The translations under genes were made by a program, and so were the position numbers. From positions 682,001 to 746,000 of the forward strand of contig JANFOG010000012.1 in NCBI GenBank assembly GCA_024336345.1: a stretch of 64,000 nucleotides of DNA. Direction: 5' to 3'. Numbering within the stretch: position 1 is the stretch's first letter; every line of letters begins with the position of its first letter. The DNA is from Mariannaea sp. PMI_226. Its lineage: Eukaryota > Ascomycota > Sordariomycetes > Hypocreales > Nectriaceae. The notes below the pieces were generated by a model, which saw only the letters and a program-made list of their open reading frames with translations, made no database searches and had not been told where the DNA came from. Of this stretch, positions 22,079-33,812 are shown piece by piece.

Positions 22079-25000
22079 GGCTTTTGAGCTATTTTTGGTT
22101 GGCATGGTTGCTAATCATTTCCTCGCTTTCGTGCTTCTCTGCTTTCGATATTAGTATTTTGAAACCTAGAAGTTGGAGATACAGTTAATTTCACTGTTCG
22201 TCAATTTGCGGCAAACTCTGAGTGTGGTCGTTGGGGGTTGAGAGTCTCTCGCATAACCAGCTATTCCAGCTAGTTGGCGTTGTGATTTCTCCATCAATAA
22301 ATCTGGTCTATGAGTGATGTTAGAAGTACCTTCTCGCCAGTTTTGTCGTTGAATCAAGATACGACATCCCGGATATGTCGATGCTGAGTGCGAAACCTTC
22401 ATACTGGCCCAGCAGCGTAAGAATAGTGCAAACATGCCTGGGCTTCTTGACACGCTATTCTTCCGATACATTCTCACATGACCTTTCTTTGTCTGAATCA
22501 GAACACATAATTTTGTTTAGCTGCACGCCCGGCTGCCTCATAGTTGGGCGGCTCGGGATCTCTTCCGGCTCCGACGGGGGGGAGGACGGAAGCGGGCGCC
22601 AGCTTATTTTGGAGGGTTGGCGGCTGAAGCCGGTAAGAGAAGAGCCAATTATTCCTGTTAGGATGTGGAAATTGGGATGGAAGTGATGTGTGATGTATGT
22701 TTGTATCCGAATGCGCATAGTCAGAATTAGGGGGTGTTGTCACTAATATTGAAGAAGCCAAAGGCTGACAAGTTTCATCCATATTTTTTATCCATATCTT
22801 GACAGTTCGGGTCAATATGTATTACTTATAGATTTCCTGTCTTTCCCCATCTTTTTAAAGTGGCCGATTTATCGGGGATATCGACATTAGACGATACGTT
22901 GTTGTCTAGAGCCCCCCCCCCCCCGATGGACTTGCTAGCGTACATGTGAGTAGCGCCAACAACTTCTCTGAGATCAGATGAGAACCCCAAAGGTGACTCA
23001 TTAATTTCTTTTCAGCTGTGTTTACTCTTAAAGCTTTAGTTATTATCTCCAAGGGCGTATTAACTTGGTTTTGATAGCATACGCGGCTAGTATGCATCTG
23101 AACCTGGGGAACGGGTTACTACCGACTGACTTCAACTCGTCGACATCTCCCCATCAAGTATATCAACAACGTTTCAACATACTTCAGGCATCAATTAAAT
23201 GTTCTGATAATCTTATCCTACGTCAGCAACTTCAAGAAAGAACCCATCGATTCGCATACGGTGCCCGACACTCCCCCTACCGACGAGAGATCCCCGAAAC
23301 CAAAATTACCCAAGCAGTCTACCGACAGAACCGAAGAAAGAAGACCCCTATATTATCCAGATTTCGCAAATTAAGTTGCTGTACTACGAGTGTCGGCAAT
23401 ATACTTGGTCAACAATATACTTGCTGTGCAGAGTACACACGATGTCTGACTCACCACGGCCCGGCCGGGCCCCCCTGAAGGATGTCCTCAACTACCATCT
23501 TGACGACGTCGAAGCATAATGGGTGCTAGCAGTTTCGTCCAGCCATAAAGCCCACCGACGATATGGATACGAGGATTGAATTCCGATAAGTAATAATGGT
23601 TTATGCGCCAGCACTATAAACCATAGCATGAGCTCCTCATGGTGGCTTGGGGAGCTCACCTTGACTGAGCAACCTGCACCTCTGAATGACTAGCTAGATT
23701 CTGTACTGGGACACTAATCCTCTCTCCTTGTACACCTGCCTCTGAACTCGTGAACGTCTGGTTTCTCTTTGTTGCTGCCCTTTCTACCGAGTGACGCAAC
23801 CCCGACGACCAGCCTAGGACAGCAGGTATTGCCCAGTGAAAGTTCATTGTTCTAGCCTCCTGAACCGTGGAAAAGAAGGTCTTATTCTCCAAAGGCGTGG
23901 GCGAGTTCGGTGTGCAGCTCCATGAGTCTACAGCTGATCATCGACCCCGTTCCCCTTTCCTCTCCCGAGTGTAGTCCCTTCACAGTGTACTCCGCCCTAG
24001 TTGTGCCAAGTAATACAGAGTCACACTGCCTGGATTGCAAGATATATGGGCGATGATTAAATGATACTGTAAATCTTTTCATCTGCTGTCCAGGGCTCAC
24101 CCAACTTGGTAATAGGAGCTGCCGTACCCCTGTTCATCCCCTCGCAACTTGGAGGTTCTTGAAGTCTCTTCATCTAAACATGGGTGTTGTAGTGCTAGAT
24201 ATGCAAAATGAACTTTGCTTATTCCTGATTGTTTTTTTTTCTTTCAGACGAAAATACAGAGCTAGTCTGAGATGTGAAACTAAAGGCAGCGTTCAGTGTC
24301 CATCCCACCCAAGCCAGCCCCAACTAACAATAGGATATGACTACGTGTTTATCGAAACAACCGTCTGTTTGGAATATTTTGTTGAAAGAACCTTGGAAGC
24401 ATTCGAGTCTAACTCTCTAAGCAAGCTCGCACTGTTCGAGCGAGTGTGTCTCCAACTCTGCCTCTCAAAGACTTGTGCCGCACTACTCGCTCACCCGACA
24501 TTGGGTGAGGCCTCCCCAAGGCATGTATCATCATATGCCAACCTGATTTCCCGTTGGGCAGATTAGCGACATTGAATCATGTTCCTTTTACGGCCCAAGC
24601 CGCAGCAGCCATGCTCTCCCGCTACAATCCCTTTGATGAGTCCAGGCTGCAAGGTGAAGGCTCAACGACCACACCTTTGTGCTTCTTGGGTTCTTGGGGC
24701 CGTAACAACCTCGATAGATACCCCGAGGTTATCTGGAAGTCAAACAATAATATCACAGTATCGAGATACCCGGATATGGATCATACATGTGTGCATGTCA
24801 AGGACTAGCCAGTACGAGTACTCCAGGACATACCCAGGCTCCCCAACTCCCCTATCCCAACACATGGCTGTTAGGGGTTCTTCCGGTGCAATTGTTGCCC
24901 GAGAGCTCACTGTAACGAACACAACTTGCAGTTTTGTCATGCTCCCTCAGTGCTGTTACCAGCAGTACTTAAATCTTTCTCCTTCCCTCCCAGCCAGCAC

Positions 25001-25396
25001 CTGTTCTTCCTCTTCCTTTCTCATCCTTCAGCCACTGCTATCAGGATATTTTTAGTCTTCCATAGGCACTCACACTTGGATATTCTCTCGATATTCTCTC
25101 ACAAGTGCTCACTTCTCGGTCACAACATTCAACAACCTATCTTCGCCTCTCATCAGCCAGCTTGCTCTAGCACAAGCTACAGCGTCCACCTCTGATCTTC
25201 CTCCTCGACCTCCCCTTTCGTCGCATATTGCTGGACCATCGATCATTTGTGACTTACTTCTATGACAACCAGTACAAGTTTGTCGGTTCATTCTTATCGT
25301 ACCAGCAACTTGTTACTGTAGCTGTCTATCGGTCATCGCCGTCTGTTTTTGGGCAACATTTATCCCACTTAGCCACTAATCTTTCATCAGAAACCA
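22079..25396. other. intergenic, 3.3 kb
   Basis: No convincing gene. A C13 run lies at 22912-22924. The longest ORFs (23065-23478, 24159-24566, 24579-25055) lack family motifs. CT-rich sequence at 24970-25220 probably belongs to the promoter or 5' UTR of the next small gene. Confidence 0.5.
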
Positions 25397-25704
25397 TGAC
25401 AACTCTTTGTGAAGCTAATGTTAGCTTTACGAATGAGAGGGAGCGAAAGGTTTGGATAGTTGAACACATCATCGACTACGCTCTGAATGGACTTGACCGT
25501 AGACTTGTAGTCAACGAGGCTCTCGTTAGATGCACCAGTCTTTCAGATGGGTGTCGAGCCTGGCACGAGGGAGGCACCGACCCAAATGAGCCACTGCATC
25601 TTACCGTGGAGTTTGCCTACAATGGCATATGGGTAACCACAGAGCATGTTTACTGGCCTAGAGACAGGCCACTCCCGGCCGAATATTCTACCAGCCGGTT
25701 GTAG
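25397..25704 (+). CDS. small hypothetical protein, 102 residues
   Basis: Not recognised. The ATG at 25397 has a good fungal start context (AAACCATGAC) and follows a pyrimidine-rich leader. The product starts MTTLCEANVSFTNERER, is mixed acidic/aromatic with three Cys (5, 46, 53), has no signal peptide or TM segment, and ends LPAEYSTSRL. The upstream frame is open to 25228, so a longer product is possible, but the 25397 Met is the first in good context. Unspliced. Could be a real lineage-specific protein or a chance ORF. Confidence 0.4.
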
Positions 25705-26841
25705 TGTCCTGCGAGTAAGTGAGCCCACTATTGGCCAGAGGGAGTGAAGTTCTAGGCAAGTCTATGTCCTCTACGTAGCCTTTTCTTGGGCCTCTGGCAC
25801 AATCCTTATTTTTTTTTTTTTTTTGGATCCTGGACAATCCCTCCCCATCTTCACTGCCTGCATCTGATGGCTAGCCACCCCCCCTGGTGGTTCATCAAAG
25901 AATGACGACAATGCAGACTATGCGTTGACGTTTAAAAAAAAAAACCACTCACAAAATACAAAAAAAGAAAAGAAAGCAACGCATATATGTATACGATCTG
26001 GACAGTCCCATAACTTGGCGATTTCTCATGATTTCATGATTTTCGGCATTTTAGACAGGAAATCAGCGAGGTTCGGGTTTTGACACGGCATTTTCTTCGG
26101 ATAGGAGTTATGAGGTTTCAGGATAGATGATATCTATGGGTTAAACGTAAACATATCATAGACGGGACTACAGTACAGAGTCAGGATAAATCTTGTTTCA
26201 CTTGTGAGTAGACTTGTAAATATGCAATACTACTTACATAGGTTGCCTTACTGCACAGATTATTGCTGCAGGTGGCTCTCGTCATATTATCTTATCTCAT
26301 CTCATCTCCCGTCCATCCCGTTCCGTACGGTCTCCATGGTGTGCCGCCTTTGACCAATCATTACGACAGGAAGTGTCGCTGGGGAGACTGTTTTGGCTGT
26401 ATTAATAATGTTGCGCCTCTTTCGCGCGCGGCTATGACCAAGAAGACTCAATCCGTCAAACATTTATCCCCAAATCGGCTCTGACTAAGCTCTCTCCTCC
26501 AATCATATCAACGGCTGACCTGTAGGTTGCCCTCATCTCACTTCGCTCTCAATCCTTTCTCGGCTGCCGGATGACGGAAAGTCGGAAATACGGCACCAGG
26601 TAAGCAAACAACGGCTTTCATCTACCTGGTCTAGCAGGGGATAAACCATTTAAGCTACTGTGGAGTTTTTTCCCCCCCTCCCTTTTCGAAATAATAGCTT
26701 GGGCATCCCACTTTAAGACGCCGAGAGGAATCGCTGCATGCACGTCATCCGAATCCGAGGTACGAAAAAAAAAGATATAAAAGGGAAGAGTATCTTTCTC
26801 TGTCCTTTCCTTTTTCGTCTCGATTAAATCACCAAGAGTTC
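25705..26841. other. intergenic
   Basis: 1.1 kb. T16 run at about 25809, A-runs at 25933-25965, and a CT-rich core-promoter-like segment (26680-26840) directly before the dioxygenase start. No gene seen. Confidence 0.6.
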
Positions 26842-27986
26842 ATGTTCCGTTTCACTCTTGCTATTGCTACTGCTTCAGGACGACGACGCATTACCACCCC
26901 GACTCTATCAACTCCAATCCTAGCTACTCATAGCTCAGCATCAAGGCCCGTTCTTCGACTTCAACGCCAGAATATCTTTCTCAATTACTACCACACCTCC
27001 AAAATGAGCACTGTTGGTCCAGTTGTTGCCCTCTCCCACGGCGGAGGTATGTTATTGCCACTTGGAATTACAAATATACACATGGATATATAGGCGTACA
27101 TATCCAGGGCCACGAAATCTTCAGATTATCAACTAAAAGGCAACATTATAACTAACTAACCCTTGGCACAGGCCCCATGCCAATCCTTGGCGACCCTGGC
27201 CATGACTCCATCATATACTCCCTCAAGAACCGAGTGCCCAAGATCCTCAAGCTCGGCACTCCGGAACAGCCGCGTGCTATTGTCGTTGTGACTGCCCACT
27301 GGTCCACTGCCAAACCAACCATCTCTTCCGCTGCCTCTCACAACCTCTTGTATGACTACTATGGCTTCCCTCCCGAGTCCTACCAGCTCCAGTATCCCGC
27401 CCCCGGCTCACCAGAGATCGCTCGCGAGCTTCACGATGCTCTAGCCACCGAAGGTCTTGCCTCCGAGCTCGACGACGAGCGAGGCTGGGACCACGGCGTC
27501 TTCATTCCTTTGCTGCTTGTCAACCCCAAGGCCGATATCCCCATTGTCCAGCTCTCAGTTCTCGAGTCTGAAGACCCTGAGCAGCACATCCGCATGGGCA
27601 AGGCTCTCGCCAGGTTGCGTGCTTCCAACGTCGCCATCATCGGCTCTGGCTTCGCCTCCTTCCACAACCTAGGCATTATGCGAGCCCTTTCTCGCGCGAG
27701 CGCTTCGCAGCAGGCCGAGTTCCGCGCGGCCTCAGACGAGTGGAACGGTGCGCTGACTGGTGCGGCGTCGAAGGAGGACGTTTCGGAGCGATGGCGGACA
27801 CTTGAGGGGTGGCGCAAGTTTCCCCATGCCGACATGATGCATCCTCCTCAAGGAGGCGAACATTTCATGCCCTTGCTGGTGTGCGCGGGTGCATCTATGG
27901 AGGGTGAGCAGACGAGGAGGTATGCTGATGAGTTTGTGGGGGTTGAGATCAATACGTATTATTGGGGTGCTGAGACTGTTGCATGA
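26842..27986 (+). CDS. LigB-type extradiol dioxygenase (DOPA 4,5-dioxygenase-like), 2 exons
   Basis: Non-heme metal ring-opening dioxygenase of the DODA/LigB family. Exons 26842-27046 and 27172-27986; the 125-nt intron is GTATGT-AG with ACTAACTAAC, giving 339 residues. Ligand-type histidines: SHGGGP (His66), VVTAHWS (His111), RGWDHGVFIPL and ASFHNLG, all conserved in the family; the C-terminus keeps GGEHFMPLLVCAGA. The first 54 residues are rich in Arg, Ser and Thr with no acidic residue, as in a mitochondrial presequence; an internal Met at 27004 (AAAATGAGC) would give the standard-length cytosolic enzyme. In fungi such enzymes act on catechols and aromatic breakdown products; the exact substrate is unknown. 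Confidence 0.9.
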
Positions 27987-29965
27987 GTGACGGAACCATA
28001 CGACTTTCATGATGTGTGCGATCATATATTTTCATACCCATGTGTTGTAAGATGAATTGACTATATATTCACGATTTTCAGATTTTATTCTTGTCAAATG
28101 GTTTGCCCTCTGATGTTCTCATGGCGTGATAGTACCCTAAACTGCGAGCACTCTTCATCCGCTCCCAATTCGACCACCACCTCCATATATCCGATGGCCA
28201 AGTTACAGAACATAGAACAGAAGTACGCGTTCACAAAGTTGTGGAAAAACGACTGAGAGGCAGAGAAAGAAGACCGAATACTACAATTAGACGGTGGAGT
28301 ACATTTGGCTGTGTCACACGTGTGGTAAAGTCCTTGATGCAAGTACCCTGCAGATACCAACAATCCTCTCCGCATAGGAAAGCTCCAAGTCCGTCGGTGG
28401 AGTCATGCCAGAGTGACGTGCTCTCTCGTAACGTCTGGCACACCTAGAATCCCGACTTTACAGATGGCATCACTAATGCTGGAGACGGCAGAGAACCCAC
28501 CCCCCAACAGGATCGTATATCAACTTGATATCACTTTTGTGTGATAGAAGTCGATTCTCTGGCGGTGGAAGTGGTTCGTCGGAGCCGACAAGCCAGGAAT
28601 CATCCTCTACTTCCCGGATCGACTTTGTGACTGGATGGTCGGCCATGGTTGGTTTTATGGCTTTGGTGGCGTTTCCACGGACCTATCGGGGGATATCGCT
28701 GGCCGTCTCGTCAATCGCAACAAAGACCCGGGTAGCAAATAACGATAATGGTCATGGTGCGTGTGCCTTCAGCTTCGTCTCAGGTAGTCACAAAGTAGCT
28801 TCGTAGGCTCGGATTCGGCCACGAGGTCTGCCCCTAATGCTCGGATCGCCGCTAGATTGGGTTGTTCACCCACAGGGTCCCCTACCAAGCGTACAACCAG
28901 AGCAAGCCCAGGGTGTAGAATACCAACATCTGCTTAATGCCAACATCACTTGGCGATTAGCCGCGAGTCAATCATCACTCGCTTTATGAATGCGTGGAGT
29001 TTGACCAATGTGTCATGAAGCGGATGGGACATGTTGCCGTCCCAATTACTAGGAGAAAATGGCCAATAGTTGGAGGGTTCCCGAAGAAACCCATCGGAAC
29101 GAGATGCGTATATGTTGTTGAGAAGATGGCAAGAGGTTTTTTTCTAAATGTATGTTGATGGTACAATGTCAAACGTGGTTGGCGCCCTGCAGCAGGCCCA
29201 CTATACTCCCACTGAGCCCTCGGCGCTATCCCCTCAATGTTTAAACCTAACCCGGCACTGCTCACTTACGCTCATATGAATTCTTTTTTTTTTTTTTTTG
29301 CGTATGTTTACAGCTCAAGATATTGAAGGAAATTAGGGGAATAATATAAAATAATGATAAAAGTACCTACTAGTTATTTATGGGCGAAAAAAAATTATAG
29401 ATTTAGTACAATAGAGAGTGGAAGTGGTATTCAAGTAAAAAAAATTACCATATAACATTATAACTTCGGGAGAAGCGAGGTACATAAATTGATATATAGA
29501 TGGCAAATATTATGTACTTCTCAATTAACTAATACGTCATTAGATGTGTATAGATAAGGCCCGCTTTTCTGAAATTCCTATTAGTTAATTCCTAGTGACC
29601 AAATAGTGAGCTATGATTTAACCTGTAAGAGATACCTCTAATTTGATAAGACCATCAGCAAATCTCTTGTACCTTCCATACTCTTTTTACCATCAGAGGT
29701 TATACCAAAAGGGTTAAACACTGGCGGGAGAGCGCTGAGGCTCTGTGGGAGTTTAGTGGGCCGCACAGGGAGGAATACCCTGACAATCTTGGGCTAGACT
29801 CATGTGGGTAGATGAGTCAGCCCCTCAAGGTTGGGTTGGTACAGAAAATTTTTTTTTGGCGATAATACTCCATGTTCGCTTGGTTTGCATAATATTTGCA
29901 TCTCCCGCTATTACCAGATTAACGATTGTCGCGCCTTGACTATTTGGCTGGAAACGTTTTTCACA
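27987..29965. other. intergenic with AT-rich block
   Basis: 2 kb. No supportable gene. T18 run at about 29283-29300, followed by an AT-rich, TpA-rich block to about 29660 that looks like degraded repeat DNA. Confidence 0.55.
29283..29660. repeat. AT-rich block, probable RIP-degraded repeat relic
   Basis: High A+T, abundant TpA (TATAA, TTATA, ATTATA strings) and no open frames, unlike the balanced sequence on either side. This is the usual look of old transposon DNA after RIP in ascomycetes. No terminal repeats or transposase remnant could be recognised, so the origin is inferred from composition only. Confidence 0.45.
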
Positions 29966-32728
29966 ATGAGTGACACAATGGAAGCGGCGCCGCCGCACGC
30001 TACCTTCGATGTAAGGATGAAGGATTATCAATTCTCGATTTCATCCCTGTAAGCTGACTGTTACTGTCGTCAAGACCGTGCTCGTCTTAGATCTGGGATC
30101 CCAGACCAGCCATGTTCGTTCTGTCCAGAGACCACTCCTGCTATGCGGTTGACAAGAACTAACAAAATAAAAGCTCATCCTAAGACGGCTGAGATCTCTT
30201 GGGGTTTACTCTGAGATGTTGCCTTGTACCCAAAAGCTCAAAGATCTGACTTGGAAGCCGATTGGAATTATTCTTAGCGGAGGCCCGTCAAGCGTGAATG
30301 CCCCCGACTCCCCCAGCGTGGATCCGCTGGTGTTCGAGCTCGGTGTTCCTGTGTTGTATGTTGTACGCCAAAAGCATGACATGATGAAAGAGTCGCTAAC
30401 ATGCCACGAAGGGGAGTTTGTTATGGCAATCAATTGATTGGTACTATCGCCCCTAGAGGTTTCCGGATGATCATTAACTAACGGCTGTCCCAGCATGGCG
30501 AGTAAACCCAAAGAATGTGGCACCCGGCGTGCACCGTGAATATGGTGAAACCTTGATGACCATCCACAAGGTTAGCAGCCATGCTGATCGCCTTTTCGAT
30601 GGATTGGGAGACTCTTTGAACGGTTCGTTATATAGACGGTGTCCGTCTGCCTTAGGCTGATGCGTTTCTGACATTCTCCGGTTATAGTTGTAATGAGTCA
30701 TTTTGATAAGGTCGTTCATCTACCCGACGGCTTTAAGACCATTGCTACCACAAAGAACAGCGAGTTTGCTGGCATTGCCCACGAGTCTTTGCCTATCTAT
30801 GGTATGTTCATCTTCTCGCAGCTCATGCTAAAAAGTTGCTAATTAGTGTGATTGATGCAAGGCATCCAATTTCACCCTGAGATCTCGCACACAGAGCGGG
30901 GAACTGACATTCTCTCCAACTTTGCCCTCAAGATCTGCGGTGCCCGAGCAGACTGGCAAATGGACAACTTCCTCGAGAAGGAAATCGTTCGAATTCGAAA
31001 ATTGGTTGGCGAGAATGCCCAGGTTGTATGTATTTCCATCTTGCCCACCGACGTATTAGCTTGCTCATCACTTCGCAGATTGGAGCCGTCTCCGGCGGTG
31101 TTGACAGCACGGTAGCCGCTAAGCTGATGAAAGAAGCTATCGGAGACCGATTCCACGCAGTCCTTGTGGATACTGGTAAGATGATTTCGCTTGAAAATAT
31201 ATCCACTCGCTCAATAGTCATATTCTTACACGTTTATTAGGTCTGATGCGTCTAAATGAATGCGAGCAGGTGAAGGAAACCCTAGACAAGCATCTAGGAA
31301 TTAACCTCACCGTGGTGGACGGATCCGAGCTTTTCCTCACCCGTCTTGCAGGAGTCACGGAGCCTGAAGCTAAGAGGAAGATTATTGGAGGAACTTGTGA
31401 GGCAAACCCCGGGGAGCTAGCTAGCCTCGTACTGACCTCAGATAATAGTTATCGACCTCTTTGAAATTGAGGCACTCCGGTAAGCCTGCGCTCATCACCT
31501 TACGAACCGTGGAAAACTTTATCTAACCCTGTATTTAGTATCGAAAAGGAAGCAGAGAACACACCGCGTGCCGGAAAGGTTGAATGGTTCCTTCAGGGTA
31601 CCCTTTATGGTCAGTTTTTTCACCTGGCTCACCAAGGATTGAAAATTCACCAACTCCATCTAGCGGATATTGTGGAAAGCTTGAGTTTCAAGGGGGCCGC
31701 CAGCTCTACAATCAAATGTAAGTCTCTCTGTTATACGTTCCTCGTTCCTTTTATAGCCGCAAAATTCCGAAACAGTTTATACCTCAACCATGAGGTTAAA
31801 CATCTCACCACACCTCGCGCCACATTTGAGCTACTATTCCCACTTCCCAACCGCCTCGTAAATTTTATGACAGATGACTAAGACTCGTATAGCTCATCAC
31901 AATGCTGGAGGGCTTCCTGCTCGCATGCAAAACGGCGTAAGTGGTACTTCCTAACACGACATGTTGACAGAAAGGTGCTCATAAACAAATAGGAAGCGCA
32001 ACTGAAGCTCCTTGAACCACTTCGAGAACTGTATGTTATCACTCTTGAACACGAACTTACCCGAAAGGGTAATTACTTATCACAGTCACTAACGATACAT
32101 AGTTTCAAAGACGAAGTCCGGGCGTTCGGACGACAACTGAAGATCCACGAGGAGCTTGTTGGGAGACACCCCTTCCCAGGACCTGGTTTGGGTATCAGGA
32201 TTATCGGTGAAGTCACCCAAGAGCGAGTTGAAATTGTGCGCCAGGCGGACCACATCTTCATCTCCATGATCCGAGAGGCCGGAATCTACGACGAGGTTCG
32301 ACGCCACCACCCTGTCTCATCTGACAGAACGTTTTGCTAAAGAGATATTCCAGGTCACCCAAGCCTATGCCGCACTTGACTCGAACAGAGGTACGCCCTT
32401 TCTTCCATTTTCCGATTTTGTAGTGATATCTGACTTTTGTGTTCGTCGCCACAGCCGTCGGTGTACAGGGAGATGCCAGAGTCTATGGCTACATCTGCGT
32501 TCTGCGAGCCGTAACCAGCTTGGATATGATGAGTGCCGAGCCATACGAATTCAAGTGGAGTCTCCTGAAAGCTATTAGCAGGCGAATTGTGAACGAAGTA
32601 GATGGCATCGCGAGAGTCGTATACGACACCACGTCAAAGCCTCCAGGTAAGAGCCCCTTTTATGCTTCTTTTCGTTCGCATGTTTGTGATATTGACTGAG
32701 GTCGATAGGTACCATTGAATTGGAGTGA
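29966..32728 (+). CDS. GUA1: GMP synthase (glutamine-hydrolysing), 18 exons
   Basis: Converts XMP to GMP with ATP and glutamine. No long ORF is seen because 17 introns break it. Exons: 29966-30010, 30075-30113, 30174-30355, 30412-30440, 30494-30622, 30688-30801, 30862-31025, 31079-31175, 31241-31396, 31449-31479, 31539-31609, 31664-31717, 31893-31936, 31993-32030, 32103-32295, 32354-32390, 32455-32646, 32709-32728. All junctions are GT-AG and in frame; the product is 544 residues, the normal fungal length. Glutaminase domain: LDLGSQTSH, nucleophile GVCYGNQ (Cys92), GIQFHPE (His184, Glu186). Synthetase domain: P-loop SGGVDS (239-244), then [18 protein letters not shown] and the C-terminal KPPGTIELE. 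Divergent points: VVMSHFDK for the usual VWMSHGDK, and TLYADIVES for TLYPD. Possibly a second copy rather than the main housekeeping gene. Confidence 0.9.
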
Positions 32729-33812
32729 TGTTAAAAAAATTCGGGTTCAAAGAATAAAACTCCAGGCTGTTCTTCTGGCGCGGACCTGATTTGGCGTTTG
32801 GACGGATAGTTGGGACTTGCGGGATAGAGAGATATTTTTTCTTTGCCGCGAACTTGATTTGGGTTTAAACGGTAGATCAGATTTGCGAAATAGGAGATAA
32901 CATGACTTGACTCAACTCCCGAGCAACTTAGTAACGGTGGTCATGTCGCTATTCGGCCAGTTTGGCTCGGAATGCGTATAGTGAGCCCGGTGCTAGCTCA
33001 GCCGATTCCACCCTGACTTGCCGCTATTGGGGTCTCCTAGTCTGTTCTCAGTCCGGAAGCTATAAGTCAATCCAAAGGGTCATTGCGCCTTTATCGACGA
33101 TAAATCTGGAAAAATAAGGGCTACATGGGTTACTGGACGTGAGGCCCTTCGTTTTTTGGTTGAAGGGAAGGCTTAGGATCGAACTAGTTAAGATTTCTAT
33201 AAGAATATAAGGAGTCAATAAGTCTATCAAGCCATAACTTACCCATAGTTACTAAGAGCTAATCCTAGTTCAAATATGCAAATACGAAAATAGAGCGGCA
33301 ATAGCTGCCCTACTATTAAGCTCTTTTACTGTATAGATAATTATAACTATATTATATTTGTATAAATTACGTCAGAGCCAAGTACGCAAGGGGGAACGAT
33401 GTCGACAATTGGCAGGCGCTGATGCAGGACTAAAGACAGCCATGACATGGTTGGCGAGCGCATTAGTACAGGCTGGAAAGGCCTCAACTGTAATCTGTAT
33501 GCAAACACCAAACGAATTACAGATGTATGCACATCACTTGCCAGGGGTGCGATGCGACGGAGTATTTTAATCCCGGCGCTGAGGCTGAGGCTGGAACAAG
33601 CGGGGAAGTTGTTCTCCCCCACGTCAATTAATGTCAGCTCATTTGATTCATAGCTGGCCAGCCCCAGCCTAGCTGAGACTGTTTGCACAATCAGCTACAA
33701 ACCCACCAATGTCCGAGGCATTTATTCAATCGTCGCTTGTCCTTGATCAACTTTAATATCACTTAAAACTTGTGGACCGCCGGATGATGCATTTTCTATT
33801 TTGCGCTTCTAC
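32729..33812. other. intergenic with AT-rich block
   Basis: 1.1 kb between GMP synthase and the NLR gene. 33180-33375 is AT-rich with many TA steps and is likely degraded repeat DNA. No gene seen. Confidence 0.55.
33180..33375. repeat. AT-rich block, probable RIP relic
   Basis: Composition shift to A+T with TATAATTATAACTATATTATA-like text and no frames; the second such block beside the GMP synthase gene. Origin inferred from composition only. Confidence 0.4.

Noticed and set aside
23065..23478. 137-codon plus-strand ORF
   Set aside because: No conserved motif and no start context; flanking DNA is non-coding in character.
29966..32728. GMP synthase as a pseudogene
   Set aside because: The many stops and frame changes are all removed by 17 canonical GT-AG introns, leaving one complete 544-residue protein with all catalytic residues.
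29966..32728. Introner-like elements as the source of the GMP synthase introns
   Set aside because: Intron sequences compared by eye share only splice and branch motifs, not the near-identity expected of introner-like elements.
29966..32728. GMP synthase copy as self-resistance gene of a biosynthetic cluster
   Set aside because: No biosynthetic enzyme of any secondary-metabolite class is seen in the window.
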